A stretch of DNA of 64,000 bases from Streptomyces viridochromogenes (lineage in GTDB: Bacteria > Actinomycetota > Actinomycetes > Streptomycetales > Streptomycetaceae): contig NZ_LGUR01000221.1 in assembly GCF_001270495.1 (NCBI RefSeq), positions 3,128-67,127 of the forward strand. The letters are read 5' to 3'. The translations under genes were made by a program, and so were the position numbers. The notes below the pieces were generated by a model. That model searched no databases. It had not been told where the DNA came from and saw only the letters and a list, made by a program, of their open reading frames with translations. Below, in pieces: positions 7,480 to 16,405 of this stretch (the first letter of the stretch is position 1; every line of letters begins with the position of its first letter).

Positions 7480-8679
7480 ATGCTGACCCGAGTCGTCGTA
7501 GCCCCCAGCGGCTTCAAGGAGTCCCTGTCCGCCCAGGCCGCCGCCGAGGCCATCGCGGACGGTGTCCGGCGGGTCTTGCCGGAAGCCGTGCTCGACCTGA
7601 TCCCCCTGGTGGACGGCGGTGAGGGGACCGCCGCCACCCTGGCCGCCGCGACCGGCGGCCGACTCGTCGCGCTGCCCGCGACCGGCCCCGTCGGTGAGCC
7701 GGTCGGCACGCACTTCGCGCTGCTCGGCCCCGGCGAGCGGGACACGGCGGTGGTGGAGATGGCCGCGGTGGCCGGGCTGTCCCTCGTCCCCCGCGCCCTG
7801 CGCGACCCGGGCGCCACGACGACGTACGGCGTCGGCGAGCTGATCCGGGCCGCGCTCGACACCGGCGTACGGCGGATCCTGGTCGGCTGCGGCGACTCGG
7901 GTACGTCCGACGGAGGCGCCGGTGCGCTCCGGGCGCTCGGCGCCCGGCTACTGGACGCCGACGGCTTCGAACTCACGCCTGGCGGACGGGAGTTGAGGCG
8001 ACTGGCGCGGATCGACCCGTCCGGCCTGGACCCGAGGCTGCGGGACGTCGAGCTGCTCGTCGCCTGCAACCCGTACAACGTGCTGTGCGGCGAGCGCGGC
8101 GTGGCCCGTGTCTTCGGCCCGCAGAAGGGGGCGACGCCCGCCCAAGTGGAGGAGTTGTCGGCGGGGCTGGAGAACTGGGCGGACGTCCTCACCCGTGACC
8201 TGGGGGCCGTGGGCACCGACCTGCGTCTCGGCCCCGGCACCGGCGCGTCCGGCGGTCTGGGCGCCGGCCTCGCCGCGCTGGGCGCCCGCCTCCTCCCCCG
8301 CTTCGACGTGCTCCTGGACCACCTGGACCTGGACGCCCGCCTCGCCCGCGCCGGCCTCGTCGTCACCGCCGAGGGCGCCCTGGACCACCAGACGCCCCGG
8401 GGCAAGGTCCCGGCCGAGGTGGCCCGCCGGGCCAAGCTGTACGGCCGCCCGGTGCTCGTGCTGGCGGGCACGCTCGGCGAGGGCGCGCGCGAAGTGCCGG
8501 GCGTGGACGCGTTCAGCGGGATCCTGCCGGGGCCGATGGCCCTGGCGGAGGCCCTCGTCCGGGCCTCCGAGCTCCTCACGGACGCCACCGAACGCGCCCT
8601 GCGGATGATCCTGCTGGGCGCCCGGCTACCGGCTCACGCGGAGGTGTCCGGCACGCAACGCCCGTCCTCGGTGCGGTAG
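7480..8679 (+). CDS. Glycerate kinase (GarK/GlxK type)
   Basis: 399-aa glycerate 2-/3-kinase of the bacterial type I family. It has the N-terminal APSGFKESLSA motif, the VDGGEGTA segment, the nucleotide/phosphate loop GCGDSGTSDGGAGALRALG and the C-terminal DHQTPRGKVPAEVAR region. It phosphorylates D-glycerate for entry into glycolysis. GAGGAG lies 5 nt before the ATG at 7480. It probably shares a transcript with the upstream SLC13 permease. Its 3' end overlaps the convergent class V gene by 46 bp. Confidence 0.93.
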   Translation: MLTRVVVAPSGFKESLSAQAAAEAIADGVRRVLPEAVLDLIPLVDGGEGTAATLAAATGGRLVALPATGPVGEPVGTHFALLGPGERDTAVVEMAAVAGLSLVPRALRDPGATTTYGVGELIRAALDTGVRRILVGCGDSGTSDGGAGALRALGARLLDADGFELTPGGRELRRLARIDPSGLDPRLRDVELLVACNPYNVLCGERGVARVFGPQKGATPAQVEELSAGLENWADVLTRDLGAVGTDLRLGPGTGASGGLGAGLAALGARLLPRFDVLLDHLDLDARLARAGLVVTAEGALDHQTPRGKVPAEVARRAKLYGRPVLVLAGTLGEGAREVPGVDAFSGILPGPMALAEALVRASELLTDATERALRMILLGARLPAHAEVSGTQRPSSVR

Positions 8680-10016
8680 TTCCACCGGGCGCCGTCCGTC
8701 ACGAGTTCCTTCACGGCGTTCACGAACCGCTCGACGTGCTCGTCCGGCGTACCGGCCCCGAAGCTCACCCGGATCGCGTTGAGGGACTTCTCGCCGGGCG
8801 CCGCCTCCGGGGCACCGCACTCGCCCTGAGTCTGCGGGTCGCTGCCCAACAGCGTCCGGACCAGCGGGTGGGCGCAGAACAGGCCGTCGCGCACGCCGAT
8901 GCCGTACTCGGCGGAGAGCGCGGCGGCGAAGTGGGAGCTGTTCCAGCCGTCGACGACGAAGGAGATGACCCCGACGCGCGGGGCGTCGTCACCGAAGAGG
9001 GAGAGGATCCGGACCTCGGGGACCTCGGCGAGGCCCTCCCGCACCTTCTCGATCAGGTACTGCTCGCGTGCGACCAGGTTGTCGAACCCGGCCTCGGTGA
9101 GGGCCTTGCAGGCCGAGGCGATGGAGTAGGCGCCGATGACGTTCGGGGAGCCGGCCTCGTGGCGGGCGGCGTTCTCGTGCCACTCGACGTCCACTCCCCC
9201 GTCCTCGCGCCGGGAGACCTTGCGGCTGGCGCCGCCGCCCGCGAGGTAGGGCTCGGCCTCGCGCAGCCAGTCGGCGCGGCCGGCCAGGACGCCGGAGCCG
9301 AAGGGGGCGTACAGCTTGTGTCCGGAGAAGGCGACCCAGTCGACATCGAGGTCCTGGACGCTCACCGGGTGGTGCGGGGCCAGTTGGGCGGCGTCGAGCA
9401 CGATCCGGGCGCCGTGAGCGTGGGCGGCGGCCGCGAGCTCCCGTACGGGCCACAGTTCACCGGTGACGTTCGAGGCACCGGTGACGCAGACCAGGGCCGG
9501 GCCGTAGCCCCCTTCATTCGACACAGTACGGTCGGCGAGGGCGCGCTCCAGGGTCTCGACGGCCTGACGCGGGGTGCGGGGGGCGTTGAGGTAGGTGACG
9601 CGGGCGTCACGCCAGGGCAGCAGGGAGGCGTGGTGCTCGGTCTCGAAGACGAAGACCTGGCAGTCGGCCGGGAGGGCGGCGGCGAGCAGGTTGAGGGAGT
9701 CGGTGGTGGACCGGGTGAACACGACCTGGTCGCCGTCCCGGCAGTCCAGGAACTCGGCGACCGTCCTGCGGGCGTTCTCGAACAGGTCGGTGGACAGCTG
9801 CGAGAGGTACCCGGCACCGCGGTGGACGCTGCCGTAGTACGGCGCGTAGGCGGCGACGTCGTCCCAGACCCGCTGGAGGGCCGGGGCGCTGGCGGCGTAG
9901 TCGAGCGCGGCGTAGGTGACCTCGCCACCGGTGACGAGCGGGACGGTGACATCACTACCCAGAACGGGCAGCTGGGCACAAAGGGTCTGGGCGGTGGCAG
10001 CGGTGAAGACGGACAT
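8634..10016 (-). CDS. Class V aminotransferase-fold PLP enzyme (cysteine desulfurase-like), SAM-IV controlled
   Basis: 460 aa. PLP lysine Lys234 is in FSGHKLYAPFG, with Asp208 in VLDAAQ and the His pair in ETEHHASLLPW (128-129). A Cys in RDGLFCAHP (Cys381) aligns with the catalytic cysteine of SufS-like desulfurases. The family fits cysteine desulfurase or selenocysteine lyase. The gene is monocistronic, not beside suf genes, and preceded by a SAM-IV riboswitch, so a role in sulfur or methionine recycling is more likely than general Fe-S assembly (inference). GGGAG lies 6 nt before the ATG. Confidence 0.88.
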   Translation of the reverse strand: MSVFTAATAQTLCAQLPVLGSDVTVPLVTGGEVTYAALDYAASAPALQRVWDDVAAYAPYYGSVHRGAGYLSQLSTDLFENARRTVAEFLDCRDGDQVVFTRSTTDSLNLLAAALPADCQVFVFETEHHASLLPWRDARVTYLNAPRTPRQAVETLERALADRTVSNEGGYGPALVCVTGASNVTGELWPVRELAAAAHAHGARIVLDAAQLAPHHPVSVQDLDVDWVAFSGHKLYAPFGSGVLAGRADWLREAEPYLAGGGASRKVSRREDGGVDVEWHENAARHEAGSPNVIGAYSIASACKALTEAGFDNLVAREQYLIEKVREGLAEVPEVRILSLFGDDAPRVGVISFVVDGWNSSHFAAALSAEYGIGVRDGLFCAHPLVRTLLGSDPQTQGECGAPEAAPGEKSLNAIRVSFGAGTPDEHVERFVNAVKELVTDGARWNYRTEDGRCVPDTSA

Positions 10017-10126
10017 GGCGAACTCCCGTGAGGGGCATGCGAGTTGAAGGCATGCGGAGAAGAGAAAAAGGGTGCGCGGAGGCGGGGCTCGGCAGCCCTA
10101 TCGCATTCGCTTGCTCACGGAAGACT

Positions 10127-10160
10127 CCCTCGAACGACCAGGACCCCTGGTTTCGAGAGG
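10127..10160 (-). terminator. Attenuator-like hairpin downstream of the SAM-IV aptamer
   Basis: On the minus strand CTCGAA-ACCAGG pairs with CCTGGT-(CG)-TTCGAG around a GGT loop, a strong stem of about 12 bp with a 2-nt bulge. It lies immediately after the aptamer and about 110 nt before the start codon. There is no clear U-tract, so this could be a terminator, a pause or a structural element of the expression platform. Confidence 0.5.
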
Positions 10161-10164
10161 GGCC

Positions 10165-10280
10165 CGCGCTTGCCGTAGACCTCGCTGCCTACGGCCTGGT
10201 CTTCACCCGGGGCACCCCGCCACGGACGGAGGGTTGCCGGACAGTCGGCCGGGGCCTCATGACTGTCACTCATGACCTGG
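10165..10280 (-). promoter_or_regulatory. SAM-IV riboswitch
   Basis: Read on the minus strand from about 10280, the RNA begins GGTCATGAGTG and continues with CCCCGGCC, then GTCCGGCAACCCTCC, then GGCGGGGTGCCCCGGGTG, and closes with GAAGACC pairing back to GGTC. A CCGTAG/CTACGG hairpin follows. These are the conserved blocks of the actinobacterial SAM-IV aptamer, including the GGCAACC core shared by SAM-I-type riboswitches. It should lower expression of the downstream class V PLP enzyme when S-adenosylmethionine is high. Boundaries are approximate. Confidence 0.9.
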
Positions 10281-10286
10281 TCCAAC

Positions 10287-10314
10287 ATCCTGCCATACGA
10301 TCTTCGATGCGCAA
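10287..10314 (-). promoter_or_regulatory. Promoter of the SAM-IV transcript
   Basis: On the minus strand TTGCGC (10309-10314) and CAGGAT (10287-10292) are separated by 16 nt. This puts transcription start just ahead of the first riboswitch nucleotides. It abuts the trpD terminator. Confidence 0.5.
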
Positions 10315-10344
10315 GGGCGCAGTCCGGATGCTGGACTGCGCCCT
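10314..10344 (-). terminator. Terminator after trpD
   Basis: AGGGCGCAGTCC and GGACTGCGCCCT form a perfect 12-bp stem with a 7-nt loop, 19 bp downstream of the trpD stop codon. Confidence 0.75.
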
Positions 10345-10362
10345 GCGTCACATGCTGCCGGA

Positions 10363-11427
10363 TCAGGCGTTGCTGGCAGCCACCCACCGGTCGAGGGTCC
10401 GCTTCGCCGCGCCCGAGTCGATCGACTCCGCCGCCCTCGCCATGCCGAGCCGGATCTGCTCCGTGAGCGGGGCGTCCGTCGGCTCCAACGCCACCAGCGC
10501 CGCCGCCGAGTTGAGCAGTACGGCGTCCCGCACCGGCCCCGGGGCGCCGTCCAGCAGGCGCCGGGCGACCTCCGCGTTGTACGACGCGTCCGCACCGCGC
10601 AGCGCCTCCACGGGCACCAGCTCAATGCCGACTTCGCGCGGGTCGAAGGACTCCTCGGTCACCTTGCCGTCGCGGACCACCCACACCCGGGAGGTGGCCG
10701 TCGTCGTCAGCTCGTCGAGGCCGTCGTCGCCGCGGAACACCAGCGCGGACGAGCCGCGCTCGGCCAGTACGCCGGCGATGAGCCCCGCCATCCGGGTGTC
10801 GAAGCAGCCGACGGCCGAGGCGGTGACGCGGGCGGGGTTGGTCAGCGGGCCGAGGAGGTTGAAGGAGGTCGGGATGCCCAGGTCCCGCCGTACGCCACCG
10901 ACGAACCGCATCGAGGGGTGGAACTTGGCGGCGAAGCAGAAGGTGATGCCGGCCTCGTCCACCACCCGCGCCACGCCCTGCGGCGACAGGTCCAGGTTGA
11001 TGCCGAGCTTCTCCAGCACGTCGGACGAGCCGCTCGCGGAGGACGAAGCGCGGTTGCCGTGCTTGACGACCTTCGCCCCGGCGCCCGCGATCACGATGGC
11101 GGACATCGTCGAGATGTTGACCGTCTTGGCCCGGTCGCCGCCCGTGCCGACGATGTCGACGGCCGGTCCTGGAATGTCCAGCGGCTGCGCGTGGGCGTAC
11201 ATCGCCTCGACGAGGCCGTTGATCTCCTCGACCGTCTCGCCCTTGGCCCGCAGGGCCACCATGAAGCCGGCGATCTGGGCGTCCGAGGCCTCGCCGCTCA
11301 TGAAGCGGTCCATCGCCCATGCCGTGTCACCGGCGCTCAGGTCCTGGCCACCGAGCAGCGCACTCAGCACCTCGGGCCAGGAACGGCCCGCCGCGGTGTC
11401 GCCTCCAGCGGGGGTCACAGCGCTCAT
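10363..11427 (-). CDS. trpD: Anthranilate phosphoribosyltransferase
   Basis: 354 aa, the normal length for TrpD. It has the PRPP-binding DIVGTGGD motif, the VNIST segment, KHGNRASSS and the [11 protein letters not shown] motif. It catalyses the second committed step of tryptophan synthesis: anthranilate plus PRPP to phosphoribosylanthranilate. It stands alone here, away from other trp genes, between the respiratory operon terminators and the SAM-IV-controlled gene. The ATG is at 11427. Confidence 0.97.
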   Translation of the reverse strand: MSAVTPAGGDTAAGRSWPEVLSALLGGQDLSAGDTAWAMDRFMSGEASDAQIAGFMVALRAKGETVEEINGLVEAMYAHAQPLDIPGPAVDIVGTGGDRAKTVNISTMSAIVIAGAGAKVVKHGNRASSSASGSSDVLEKLGINLDLSPQGVARVVDEAGITFCFAAKFHPSMRFVGGVRRDLGIPTSFNLLGPLTNPARVTASAVGCFDTRMAGLIAGVLAERGSSALVFRGDDGLDELTTTATSRVWVVRDGKVTEESFDPREVGIELVPVEALRGADASYNAEVARRLLDGAPGPVRDAVLLNSAAALVALEPTDAPLTEQIRLGMARAAESIDSGAAKRTLDRWVAASNA

Positions 11428-11517
11428 AAGCCGCTCCTGGGTCAGTTGTGGTGTCCCGCACTACGGGACGCGAGTCTCAACGGGGTCCACCCTATCCAGC
11501 CACGGGGTATGGCGAAG

Positions 11518-11544
11518 GGCCCCGTCCGAACACCGGACGGGGCC
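11518..11544. terminator. Terminator hairpin, first of a tandem pair
   Basis: GGCCCCGTCCG pairs with CGGACGGGGCC (11 bp). It lies between qcrB and trpD, which share a strand, and is nearly identical to the next hairpin. The tandem pair should stop transcripts leaving qcrB. Confidence 0.7.
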
Positions 11545-11557
11545 GGCGCACGGCCGA

Positions 11558-11588
11558 GGGCCCCGTCCGTGTGTCCGGACGGGGCCCC
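11558..11588. terminator. Terminator hairpin after qcrB, second of a tandem pair
   Basis: GGGCCCCGTCC pairs with GGACGGGGCCC around a short loop, 26 bp past the qcrB stop. Its stem sequence (CCCCGTCCG/CGGACGGGG) repeats that of the neighbouring hairpin, so one probably arose by duplication. Confidence 0.75.
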
Positions 11589-11613
11589 CAACCGTGGCGT
11601 AGCTGGCGCAGCC

Positions 11614-13251
11614 TCAGTGATGACCGTGGCCGCTCGTGATCTCCTTGTACTCCTCGACGGTCGGCTTCGGGATCTGGCCGTCCTCGTCGAAGTACGCCTT
11701 GCTGAGCTTGGCGCGCAGCTTCTCGGAGCCCTTCACCTTGCGCTCGACGCCGTTCTCGTCGACCGTCGGGCCGATCTCGAGCGGCTTGTACTGCTCGTGC
11801 GCGGTGAGGGTGTGCAGCGCGTCCTGGCTGAGCGGCTCGTGGATCTCGATGAACTCACCGTGCGGCAGGCGCTTGATGATGCCCGACTCGCGGCCGTGCA
11901 GCACCTTGTCCTTGTCCCGGCGCTGGAGGCCGAGGCAGATCCGCTTGGTGATGATGAACGCGAGGACCGGTCCGACGAAGAAGCCGATCCGGACGAACCA
12001 CGTGACCGCGTTGATCGACAGGTGGAAGTGGGTGGCCCACAGGTCGTTGCCACCGCCGACCAGACCGATCATGTAGACCGTGACCCAGGCGACGCCGAAC
12101 GCGGTACGCGTCGGGGCGTTGCGCGGGCGGTCCAGGATGTGGTGCTCGCGCTTGTCGCCGGTGACCCAGGACTCGATGAACGGGTAGACCGCGATGGCCA
12201 TCAGTACCAGGCCGAAGAGGACCAGCGGGATGAACACACCCAGGACGAGCGTGTGACCCCAGAAGTTGATCTCCCAGCCCGGCATGTACCGGACCAGACC
12301 CTCGGCGAAGCCCATGTACCAGTCGGGCTGGGCGCCCGTGGACACCTGGTCCGGACGGTAGGGGCCCATGGCCCAGATCGGGTTGATCTGCGCGACCGCC
12401 GCGATGATCGCGATGACACCGAAGACCAGGAAGAAGAAGCCTCCGGCCTTGGCCATGTAGACCGGCAGCAGCGGCATGCCGACGACGTTCTTGTTGTTCT
12501 TTCCGGGGCCCGCGAACTGCGTGTGCTTGTGGTAGAAGACCAGGATCAGGTGGCCGACCACCAGGCCGAGCATGATGCCCGGGAGCAGCAGGATGTGGAC
12601 CGAGTAGAAGCGGGCCACGAAGTCGACGCCCGGGAACTCGCCGCCGAAGAGGAAGAACGAGATGTACGTGCCGACGACCGGCATGGACAGGATCGCGCCC
12701 TGGGTGAAGCGGACACCGGTGCCGGAGAGCAGGTCGTCCGGGAGCGAGTAGCCGGTGAAACCGGTGAACATGCCCAGGACGAACAGCAGGAAGCCGAACA
12801 GCCAGTTGATCTCACGCGGCTTGCGGAACGCGCCCGTGAAGAACACGCGCATCATGTGCACGAACATGCCGGCGAGGAAGATCAGCGCCGCCCAGTGGTG
12901 GATCTGCCGGATCAGCAGACCACCGCGCACGTCGAAGGAGATGTGCAGCGTCGAGCTGAACGCCTCCGACATGAGCTGTCCCTGGAGCGGGACGTAGGAG
13001 CCGTGGTACTCCACCTCGTTCATCGACGGGTGGAAGAACAGCGTCAGGTACACACCCGTGAGGATGATGATGATGAAGCTGTAGAGGCAGACCTCGCCCA
13101 ACATGAACGACCAGTGGTCGGGGAAGATCTTGCGCATGTTGGCCTTGGCCAGGGAGTAGATCCCGAGCCGGCCGTCGGCCCAGTCGGCGACGCGCTCGCC
13201 GGCCGGTGCCTTCCCGCGAGAGCGGGACTCGGTGGTCTCTGTAGTGCTCAT
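11614..13251 (-). CDS. qcrB: Cytochrome bc1 (bcc) complex cytochrome b subunit
   Basis: 545 aa. The first part is the cytochrome b core with multiple helices and heme-ligand histidines. The quinol-oxidation motif appears as PDWY (in GAQPDWYMGF), the actinobacterial form of PEWY. A cytoplasmic C-terminal extension ends in a His-rich GHGHH. The subunit oxidises menaquinol and passes electrons to the QcrA Rieske cluster and across the membrane. ATG at 13251 overlaps the qcrA stop by 4 bp. It is the last gene of the ctaE-qcrCAB operon. Confidence 0.96.
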   Translation of the reverse strand: MSTTETTESRSRGKAPAGERVADWADGRLGIYSLAKANMRKIFPDHWSFMLGEVCLYSFIIIILTGVYLTLFFHPSMNEVEYHGSYVPLQGQLMSEAFSSTLHISFDVRGGLLIRQIHHWAALIFLAGMFVHMMRVFFTGAFRKPREINWLFGFLLFVLGMFTGFTGYSLPDDLLSGTGVRFTQGAILSMPVVGTYISFFLFGGEFPGVDFVARFYSVHILLLPGIMLGLVVGHLILVFYHKHTQFAGPGKNNKNVVGMPLLPVYMAKAGGFFFLVFGVIAIIAAVAQINPIWAMGPYRPDQVSTGAQPDWYMGFAEGLVRYMPGWEINFWGHTLVLGVFIPLVLFGLVLMAIAVYPFIESWVTGDKREHHILDRPRNAPTRTAFGVAWVTVYMIGLVGGGNDLWATHFHLSINAVTWFVRIGFFVGPVLAFIITKRICLGLQRRDKDKVLHGRESGIIKRLPHGEFIEIHEPLSQDALHTLTAHEQYKPLEIGPTVDENGVERKVKGSEKLRAKLSKAYFDEDGQIPKPTVEEYKEITSGHGHH

Positions 13252-14297
13252 CCGCGCTCCCAGAATGCAGGACCGACGGGCTCTTCGAAGTCGCCGAGCG
13301 CCTCGAGGTAGCCCTCGTCGTTCACGCCGATGCGCAGCTGCGGCAGGGCGTGACCGGCCGGGCCGAAGATCACTCGGGCACCGTCGGAGAGGTCGAAGGT
13401 GGACTGGTGGCAGGGGCAGAGCACGTGGTGCGTCTGCTGCTCGTACAGGGAGATCGGGCAACCGACGTGGGTGCAGATCTTCGAGTACGCGACGATGCCC
13501 TCGTGCGACCACTCGAGCTCGCGCTTGTCCTTGATGTCGTCGGGCTGGAGCCGGACGATCATCAGGGCGGCCTTGGCGATCTCGTTCTGGAAGTCGTGGT
13601 CGTGCTCCTCCAGGTCCTCCGGCTTGGCGAAGGTGAGGGAGCCGACCGCGACGTCCGAGGGACGCAGCGGCTCGTTGGTGTTCATGTTGACGAGCAGCTT
13701 GCCCTTGGACCACAGGGTGTGGCGCAGCTTGGTCCCGGGCAGCGGGCCGAGGTCACGCAGCAGGACCACGCCGGAGAGCGGGAACAGGGCCAGCGCGCCG
13801 AACATCGTGTTGCGGATCAGCTTGCGGCGCCCCAGCGCGGACTCCTTGGCGCCCTGCTTGAAGTCGGCCATGACCTTGGCCTTGACCTCGGGCTCCGCCG
13901 CGATGGCGTGTCGCTCGTCCGCGACCTCCACGTCGGACATCAGCGTGCGGGCCCAGTGGACCGCGCCCGCGCCGATGCAGAACAGCGCCATACCGAGAGT
14001 CAGACCCAGCGCGAAGTTCAGCGCGTTGAGGTGACCGATCGGGAAGACGAAGACCGACTTGTCGTGCGGGATCGCGACGTACGCGGCGATGAAGGCGACG
14101 GTGGCCAGCATCGACACCGTGAACAGCAGGGCGACCGTGCGCTCGGACCGCCTGGCGGCCCGCTCGTCGATGTCCTGGATCCGGTGCTCGTGGGGCGGCA
14201 GGCCGGGGTCGGCGAAGGGGTTCTTCTCGTCCGCTACCGCGACGGTGGTGTCCTGCTCAGCGGGCAGGTTCTCTTCTGGAATGTCTTGGCTACTCAT
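13248..14297 (-). CDS. qcrA: Rieske iron-sulfur subunit of the bcc complex
   Basis: 349 aa. It has an N-terminal cytoplasmic extension and three membrane helices (an actinobacterial feature), then a periplasmic Rieske domain. Cluster ligands are Cys275/His277 (CTHVGC) and Cys294/His297 (CPCH), with the Cys280-Cys296 disulfide pair present. It overlaps qcrC upstream and qcrB downstream by 4 bp each (ATGA), indicating tight coupling. Confidence 0.96.
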   Translation of the reverse strand: MSSQDIPEENLPAEQDTTVAVADEKNPFADPGLPPHEHRIQDIDERAARRSERTVALLFTVSMLATVAFIAAYVAIPHDKSVFVFPIGHLNALNFALGLTLGMALFCIGAGAVHWARTLMSDVEVADERHAIAAEPEVKAKVMADFKQGAKESALGRRKLIRNTMFGALALFPLSGVVLLRDLGPLPGTKLRHTLWSKGKLLVNMNTNEPLRPSDVAVGSLTFAKPEDLEEHDHDFQNEIAKAALMIVRLQPDDIKDKRELEWSHEGIVAYSKICTHVGCPISLYEQQTHHVLCPCHQSTFDLSDGARVIFGPAGHALPQLRIGVNDEGYLEALGDFEEPVGPAFWERG

Positions 14298-15106
14298 GAC
14301 TTCTTGGCCTTTGCGGTCCGAGCGGCGACCCAGACGGCGACCGCGATCAGTGCACCGAGCCCGAAGATCCAGGCGAAGAGGCCCTCACTGACCGGCCCGA
14401 GGCCGCCCAGCTCCAGACCACCCGGGTTGACCGTCTCGTCGCTGTTGACCGCGTGCAGGTACGCGATGATGTCCTTCTTGTTCTGCTCCGACAGCGTGGT
14501 GTCGGGGAACGACGGCATGTTCTGCGGGCCGGTCTGCATGGCCTCGTAGATGTGCTTGGGGTCGACACCCTCGAGGGTCGGTGCGAACTTGCCCTTCGTC
14601 AGCGCGCCGCCCTTGCCGGTGAAGTTGTGGCACTGGGCGCAGTTGTTGCGGAAGAGCTCGCCGCCCTTGGCGATGTCCGCGCCCTCGGGGCCGTACTGCT
14701 CCTCGGTCGGGACGGACGGACCGGCACCCAGCGAGGCGATGAACGCCGCGAGCTGGTCGATCTCGGCCTGCGAGTAGATGTTCTTCTTCTTCGGGACCTG
14801 GGCGCCCTGGGAGGTGGCGGCCGGCATACGGCCCGTCGAGACCTGGAAGTCCACGGAGGCGGCGCCGACGCCCACCAGGCTCGGCCCGTCGGAGGTGCCC
14901 TGACCATCGGTTCCGTGGCAGCTGGCGCAGCCGACGGTGTAGAGCTTCTTGCCCTCCTCGATGGTGAGGGACTGGGCGGTTTCCTCGGCCTGCGCCTTGT
15001 CCGCGGGAGCGAACACGGCGTACAGCCCCCCCGTGCACGCCAGCGCGAGGAGTAGGACGACGACCGCCGCCAGCGGATGGCGTCGTCGTGCGGAGAGCTT
15101 TTTCAC
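14294..15106 (-). CDS. qcrC: Diheme cytochrome c subunit of the bcc complex
   Basis: 270 aa with an N-terminal membrane anchor (about 12-30), two CxxCH heme sites (Cys60-His64 and Cys156-His160) and a C-terminal helix (about 243-263). In Actinobacteria this diheme subunit replaces soluble cytochrome c and donates directly to the aa3 oxidase CuA centre. The stop overlaps the qcrA ATG. Confidence 0.96.
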   Translation of the reverse strand: MKKLSARRRHPLAAVVVLLLALACTGGLYAVFAPADKAQAEETAQSLTIEEGKKLYTVGCASCHGTDGQGTSDGPSLVGVGAASVDFQVSTGRMPAATSQGAQVPKKKNIYSQAEIDQLAAFIASLGAGPSVPTEEQYGPEGADIAKGGELFRNNCAQCHNFTGKGGALTKGKFAPTLEGVDPKHIYEAMQTGPQNMPSFPDTTLSEQNKKDIIAYLHAVNSDETVNPGGLELGGLGPVSEGLFAWIFGLGALIAVAVWVAARTAKAKKS

Positions 15107-15185
15107 GGATTACCCCGGTGTCAGGATCTTCTGCGTCGATGCTTCGGTATGTGCGTTTGTGGAACGCGCGCGGGATCGGGCCCAG

Positions 15186-15806
15186 CTACTTGATCATGTA
15201 GATCGTGGCGAAGAGGCCGATCCAGACGACATCGACGAAGTGCCAGTAGTAGGACACGACGATCGCGGCGGTCGCCTGCTCGTGCGTGAACCTCTTCGCC
15301 GCGTAGGTGCGGCCGAGGACGAACAGGAAGGCGATGAGGCCACCCGTCACGTGCAGGCCGTGGAAGCCGGTCGTCAGGTAGAAGACCGAGCCGTACGGGT
15401 CGGACGAGAGCGAGAGGCCCTCGTGCTTGACCAGCTCGGTGTACTCGTACACCTGACCGCCGATGAAGATCGCACCCATGATGAAGGTGACGATGAACCA
15501 GCCCCGGAGCTTCTTCACGTCACCGCGCTCGGCGGCGAAGACGCCGAGCTGGCAGGTGAGGGAGGAGAGCACCAGGATCGTGGTGTTCGTCGCCGAGAAC
15601 GGGAAGTTCAGGGCGTCGGCCTTCTCATGCCAGAAGTCCGGACCGGTCACCGATCGCAGGGTGAAGTACATCGCGAAGAGGGCCGCGAAGAACATCAGCT
15701 CGGAACTCAACCAGATGATGGTTCCGACGCTGGTGAGGTTCGGTCGGTTGACCGACGGGTGCGCGTGACCCTTGTCTACTGTCGTTGCTGTCGCCACGAC
15801 CGACAT
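15186..15806 (-). CDS. ctaE: Cytochrome c oxidase subunit III
   Basis: 206 aa, five to six transmembrane helices, with the typical segments [16 protein letters not shown] and HGLHVTGG. It is the first gene of the ctaE-qcrCAB operon; 79 bp separate it from qcrC. The ATG at 15806 is only about 145 bp from the divergent receiver-like gene, so the two share a promoter region. Confidence 0.95.
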   Translation of the reverse strand: MSVVATATTVDKGHAHPSVNRPNLTSVGTIIWLSSELMFFAALFAMYFTLRSVTGPDFWHEKADALNFPFSATNTTILVLSSLTCQLGVFAAERGDVKKLRGWFIVTFIMGAIFIGGQVYEYTELVKHEGLSLSSDPYGSVFYLTTGFHGLHVTGGLIAFLFVLGRTYAAKRFTHEQATAAIVVSYYWHFVDVVWIGLFATIYMIK

Positions 15807-15951
15807 TATGTCGGTCGCTTATCCCGCCCTCACTCCGGGGGGTGCCGTTCGGAGTGTCTTCCCCGTTCATACCGGTGTTGACGTGGTGTTCAAGGGAGTA
15901 GCATCCGGCTCAACGGGCCTGTCCTTACGACGCAGACGTCACGGAGGAACA

Positions 15952-16353
15952 ATGCAGCCGACCGCCACGGTGCTGGTCTACAGCGACGACTCCAACACCC
16001 GCGAGCAGGTGAGGTTGGCTACCGGGCGCCGGCCCGCGCCGGATGTGCCTGTCGTGCAGTTCGTGGAGTGCGCGACGCCGGCCGCCGTCGTCAAGGAGCT
16101 GGACAAGGGGGGCATCGACGTCTGTGTGCTGGACGGTGAGGCCGTGCCCATGGGGGGCATGGGGGTCTGCCGGCAGATCAAGGACGAGGTGTTCAACTGC
16201 CCGCCGGTGCTGCTGCTGATCGGGCGGCCGCAGGATGCGTGGCTGGCCACGTGGAGCCGGGCTGAGGCGGCGGTGACGCTGCCGGTGGAGCCGGTGGAGT
16301 TCGCGGCGGCGTTGGCTTCTCTGCTGCGTACGAAGAATCTTCAGAGCGCCTGA
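15952..16353 (+). CDS. Receiver-like (degenerate response-regulator) protein
   Basis: 133-aa single-domain protein with the alternating strand/helix pattern of a CheY-like receiver. Acidic Asp12-Asp13 and Asp61 (VCVLDGEAVPMGG) match the phosphorylation pocket. The position of the essential Lys (normally KP) reads TLPVEP, with no Lys. It is probably a phosphorylation-independent or atypical receiver. ACGGAGGA precedes the ATG at 15952, chosen over upstream in-frame codons for that reason. It is divergent from ctaE, so a link to respiratory regulation is possible but unproven. Confidence 0.75.
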   Translation: MQPTATVLVYSDDSNTREQVRLATGRRPAPDVPVVQFVECATPAAVVKELDKGGIDVCVLDGEAVPMGGMGVCRQIKDEVFNCPPVLLLIGRPQDAWLATWSRAEAAVTLPVEPVEFAAALASLLRTKNLQSA

Positions 16354-16405
16354 GAGCCCGGTTCAGCAGGTGGTCCGGCGGCTGCGGGCCGGCCCCAGGG
16401 GGGGG

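Noticed and set aside
10918..13311. A 797-codon plus-strand open frame across trpD and qcrB
   Set aside because: It is antisense to two unmistakable genes, crosses the tandem terminators, and has the composition of a high-GC shadow frame.
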